The translations under genes and the position numbers were made by a program. DNA of 64,000 nt from Chitinophagaceae bacterium UBA7600 (GTDB lineage: Bacteria; Bacteroidota; Bacteroidia; Chitinophagales; Chitinophagaceae). Position 1 is the stretch's first letter. The number at the start of each line of letters is the position of its first letter. The stretch covers positions 56,552-120,551 of the forward strand of contig DLKC01000053.1 in the NCBI GenBank assembly GCA_002478885.1. The letters are read 5' to 3'. The notes beneath the pieces are model-generated. The model was given only the letters and a program-made list of their open reading frames with translations, had not been told where the DNA came from and did not search any database. Below, one piece after another: positions 61,272 through 64,000 of the stretch.

Positions 61272-61407
61272 TGTGGTAACGAACGGCAGTAACGCTTTTC
61301 AACTGCTGTTGCGTCGCACTCTTGGGGATTGGTAAGGAAATCAGCGAAGCCGGAAAGACCGAAAGTCGGGAAAGACGAAAGGCTATATGTTTGAGTCGCT
61401 ACATAAA
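61272..61407. other. Intergenic gap with repeat trace
   Basis: GTTGCGTCGCACTCTTGGGG at 61310 repeats the dispersed TTGCGTCGCAC motif. Otherwise only the terminator at 61408-61436. Confidence 0.4.
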
Positions 61408-61436
61408 AAAAAGTCCTGCATATTGCAGGACTTTTT
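61408..61436. terminator. Bidirectional terminator between thuA and gcvP
   Basis: AAAAAGTCCTGCA / TGCAGGACTTTTT, perfect 13-bp arms with a three-base loop, flanked by A- and T-runs, in the convergent gap. Confidence 0.9.
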
Positions 61437-61454
61437 CATTTAACATATCCCCGT

Positions 61455-64000
61455 TTAAGCTTCGGCGTAAGCACTTACCGGCTCGCAACTGCAAATAAGG
61501 TTACGGTCGCCATGTGTGTTGTTAACCCTTGCCACAGAAGGCCAGAATTTATTTTGGGTAACATAAAACAGCGGGAAAGCCGCATCTTGCCTTGAGTAGG
61601 CGTGAGCCCATTCGTTGGCGCAGATAACAGCCTGTGTATGCGGTGCATTTTTTAAGGCGTTGTCTTTTGCCGATGCCCGGCCTTCTTCAATCGCACGAAT
61701 TTCATCGCGGATACCCAGTAACGCATCGCAGAAACGGTCAAGCTCGGCTTTGTCTTCGCTTTCCGTTGGTTCTATCATAATCGTTCCGGGTACGGGGAAA
61801 CTCATGGTTGGTGCATGAAAGCCATAATCGATCAGGCGCTTGGCAACATCTTCGGCTTCCACCTCAGCAGATTTCTTAAAGGGCCTGAGGTCAACGATAA
61901 ATTCATGTGCGCACTCGCCGTTGTGGTTGGTGTAAAGAATATCAAAATCTTTCTCCAGCCTTGCACGCATGTAGTTTGCGTTGAGGATGGCGTATTCTGT
62001 TGCAGCCTTTACCCCTTCTGCTCCCAACATGCGGATATAACCATAGGAAATAAGCAGTATCGATGCAGAGCCATAAGGCGCGGCACTGACGGCATTGGCA
62101 TTTCCTTCGTTATTGTTCACATGGCCCGGCAGAAATGGTTGCAGGTGTTTTGCACAGCAGATGGGCCCCATGCCAGGACCGCCGCCACCATGCGGGATAG
62201 CGAATGTTTTGTGCAGGTTAAGGTGGCAAACATCAGCACCGATTAAACCCGGTGCGGTTAGGCCAACCTGCGCATTCATATTGGCGCCATCCATATAAAC
62301 CTGTCCGCCATGTTCGTGTATAATCGCTGTGATGTCTTTTACTGTTTCTTCATATACACCATAAGTACTCGGGTAAGTGATCATGATACCGGCAAGATTT
62401 GTGCTATGCAGTTCGGCCTTAGCCTTCAAATCTTCCACATCTATGTAGCCGTTTTCCAAAGCTTTTACCACCACGACTTTCATACCAGCCATCACAGCGC
62501 TTGCCGGGTTTGTTCCGTGAGCGGAGATCGGGATCAGCATTACGGTGCGATGATGGTCTCCCCTGCTTTCATGATAGGCTTTGATCGTAAGCAGCCCTGC
62601 ATATTCGCCCTGGGCACCACTGTTGGGTTGCAGGCTACAGGCATCGAATGCAGTGATCTCACAGAGGTAAGCACTCAGTTCATCAATCATCTGCCGGTAG
62701 CCCCCTGCCTGATCCGCAGGAACGAAGGGGTGCATTTTGCTCCAATGGCTCCAGCTTAATGGCATCATTTCGGTGGCCGCATTCAGTTTCATGGTGCAGG
62801 AACCCAGGGAGATCATGGAAGTATTTAAAGAAAGGTCTTTATTCTCCAGTTGTTTGATGTAACGCATCATCTGGCTTTCGCTCCGGTGTGTATTGAATAC
62901 GGGGTGCGTTAAAAAGGCAGAACTGCGTTGCAGGGAAAGCGGGATATGCCTCAACTCCTCATCTTCATCGATATCAAACGCTACCGGATCGATATCATTC
63001 TCGAAACAATTGATCAGGTCATACAGGTCTTCGAGGCTGGTGGTTTCATCCAGTGAAATACCCACTATATTGTTACCGATATAACGTAAGTTGATCTGTT
63101 GACGCTCTGCTTTTGCTTTTATAGCAGTGATATCGTCGACCCTTATGGCTATACTGTCGAAGAAGCTGTCTGATAACAATTCAAAGCCTCTTGATTCGAT
63201 CGCTTCAGCAACTACCTGCGCAAGAAATGCCGTTCGTTGTGCGATCTTTTTCAATCCATCCGGTCCATGAAATACGGCATACATGGCAGCCATGTTTGCC
63301 AGCAATGCCTGGGCCGTACAAATATTGGAAGTGGCTTTTTCGCGTTTGATGTGCTGTTCTCTTGTCTGCAAAGCCATACGCAATGCGCGGTTGCCCTGTG
63401 CATCGATGCTTACACCGATGATTCGACCGGGCATGTTTCTTTTAAACTCATCACGGGCAGCAAAGAAAGCTGCATGCGGACCACCGAAACCCAATGGCAC
63501 ACCAAAACGCTGAGCTGATCCAATGGCAACATCGGCACCGAGTTCGCCTGGAGGCGTAAGCAGTGTCAGTGCCAGCAGATCGGTTGCCATTACTACGTAA
63601 CCAGCCTGACCGTGTATGGCGTTTATAAAGTCTTTGTAATCTTCCACCGCACCAATATTATTGGGGTACTGGACCAGGGCACCAAAATAAGTATCGTCGA
63701 TGCCTGCTGATTTGTAGTCACCCACCACGAGCTGTACGCCAATAGGGTTGCCACGTGTAACGAGTACATCCAGCGTTTGAGGAAACACTTCTTTGTCAAC
63801 AAAGAATTTAGGCTTTTCGATCTTGTCGGTCTTGTTTACAAAATGAAAGAGCATTGCCATCGCCTCTGCGGCTGCAGTGGCTTCATCGAGCAATGAAGCA
63901 TTTGCAATCGGCAGCGCTGTAAGGTCGCTTACCATTGTCTGGAAGTTCAACAGGCTCTCCAGGCGGCCCTGTGATATTTCGGCCTGGTACGGCGTGTACT
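61455..64000 (-). CDS. gcvP: Glycine dehydrogenase (decarboxylating), 5' end cut by window edge
   Basis: The P-protein of the glycine cleavage system: PLP-dependent decarboxylation of glycine with transfer of the aminomethyl group to the lipoyl H-protein. The frame is open to the window edge ([17 protein letters not shown] at the start), so about 850 codons are present of a usual ~950-960; the first ~100 residues are missing. Both homologous halves are visible: the first with [14 protein letters not shown], the second with the PLP Lys in [16 protein letters not shown] and a final [21 protein letters not shown]. Any glycine riboswitch would lie outside the window. Confidence 0.95.
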   Translation of the reverse strand, partial: YTPYQAEISQGRLESLLNFQTMVSDLTALPIANASLLDEATAAAEAMAMLFHFVNKTDKIEKPKFFVDKEVFPQTLDVLVTRGNPIGVQLVVGDYKSAGIDDTYFGALVQYPNNIGAVEDYKDFINAIHGQAGYVVMATDLLALTLLTPPGELGADVAIGSAQRFGVPLGFGGPHAAFFAARDEFKRNMPGRIIGVSIDAQGNRALRMALQTREQHIKREKATSNICTAQALLANMAAMYAVFHGPDGLKKIAQRTAFLAQVVAEAIESRGFELLSDSFFDSIAIRVDDITAIKAKAERQQINLRYIGNNIVGISLDETTSLEDLYDLINCFENDIDPVAFDIDEDEELRHIPLSLQRSSAFLTHPVFNTHRSESQMMRYIKQLENKDLSLNTSMISLGSCTMKLNAATEMMPLSWSHWSKMHPFVPADQAGGYRQMIDELSAYLCEITAFDACSLQPNSGAQGEYAGLLTIKAYHESRGDHHRTVMLIPISAHGTNPASAVMAGMKVVVVKALENGYIDVEDLKAKAELHSTNLAGIMITYPSTYGVYEETVKDITAIIHEHGGQVYMDGANMNAQVGLTAPGLIGADVCHLNLHKTFAIPHGGGGPGMGPICCAKHLQPFLPGHVNNNEGNANAVSAAPYGSASILLISYGYIRMLGAEGVKAATEYAILNANYMRARLEKDFDILYTNHNGECAHEFIVDLRPFKKSAEVEAEDVAKRLIDYGFHAPTMSFPVPGTIMIEPTESEDKAELDRFCDALLGIRDEIRAIEEGRASAKDNALKNAPHTQAVICANEWAHAYSRQDAAFPLFYVTQNKFWPSVARVNNTHGDRNLICSCEPVSAYAEA

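Noticed and set aside
61408..61436. Glycine riboswitch for gcvP
   Set aside because: The hairpin is at the 3' end of gcvP in a convergent gap with flanking A/T runs; it is a terminator. The 5' end of gcvP is outside the window.
1..64000. tRNA, rRNA or integrase/transposase genes
   Set aside because: I found none; no tRNA cloverleaf ends, no DDE or tyrosine-recombinase motifs.

Overview
The window looks like the chromosome of a Bacteroidota bacterium, most likely a soil or freshwater member of the Chitinophagaceae. This is inference from four things: several secreted proteins with type IX secretion (T9SS) sorting tails, a TonB-dependent receptor with a carboxypeptidase-regulatory N-domain, many lipoproteins and signal peptides, and Bacteroidota-type promoter boxes (TAnnTTTG) with no clear Shine-Dalgarno sequences. 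I see no rRNA, tRNA, transposase, phage gene or CRISPR-cas locus. The two ends cut housekeeping genes: hutI (histidine breakdown) on the left and gcvP (glycine cleavage) on the right.

Layout. 1-5 kb: hutI, a patatin/outer-membrane-barrel phospholipase and small proteins. 4.8-12 kb: a proline-iminopeptidase-like hydrolase, an S51 peptidase, a divergent HxlR regulator / DJ-1-PfpI pair with a palindromic operator, and a tight four-gene operon (hydrolase, DUF481 barrel, DUF606 and TMEM175 membrane proteins). 12.5-18.2 kb: a pyruvate-kinase-like protein without the C-domain, small proteins, an RMD1/DUF155 membrane protein and a lipoprotein. 18.3-26 kb: a T9SS beta-helix protein, a TonB receptor and a second T9SS protein, bracketed by two same-orientation tandem arrays of a ~55-bp hairpin unit. 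26-35 kb: a membrane AraC regulator, an Lnt-like nitrilase-fold acyltransferase and two sulfatases, one fused to four MopE-type repeats plus a T9SS tail. 35-42 kb: a Tat-exported PhoD phosphatase, a molybdenum hydroxylase operon (2Fe-2S subunit, molybdopterin subunit, cytochrome c) and a broken esterase. 42-52 kb: AraC, Crp/Fnr and TetR regulators among secreted hydrolases. 52-64 kb: a DUF4062 protein, a secreted Nif3-like protein, a VOC-cytochrome-cytochrome-rhodanese fusion lipoprotein, an alcohol dehydrogenase, a CBM48-like protein, GNAT, a cytochrome-c lipoprotein, ThuA and gcvP.

Much of the gene content is periplasmic or surface catabolism: esterases, sulfatases, phosphatase, a molybdenum hydroxylase, c-type cytochromes and TonB/T9SS export.

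The most unusual aspect is between genes. Nearly every long intergenic gap holds a mosaic of a few dispersed, hairpin-forming modules shuffled in different combinations. Separately, the 55-bp arrays carry a GTCCC-N4-GGGAC hairpin in most units. I know no named element matching either family, and no mobilising enzyme is encoded here.
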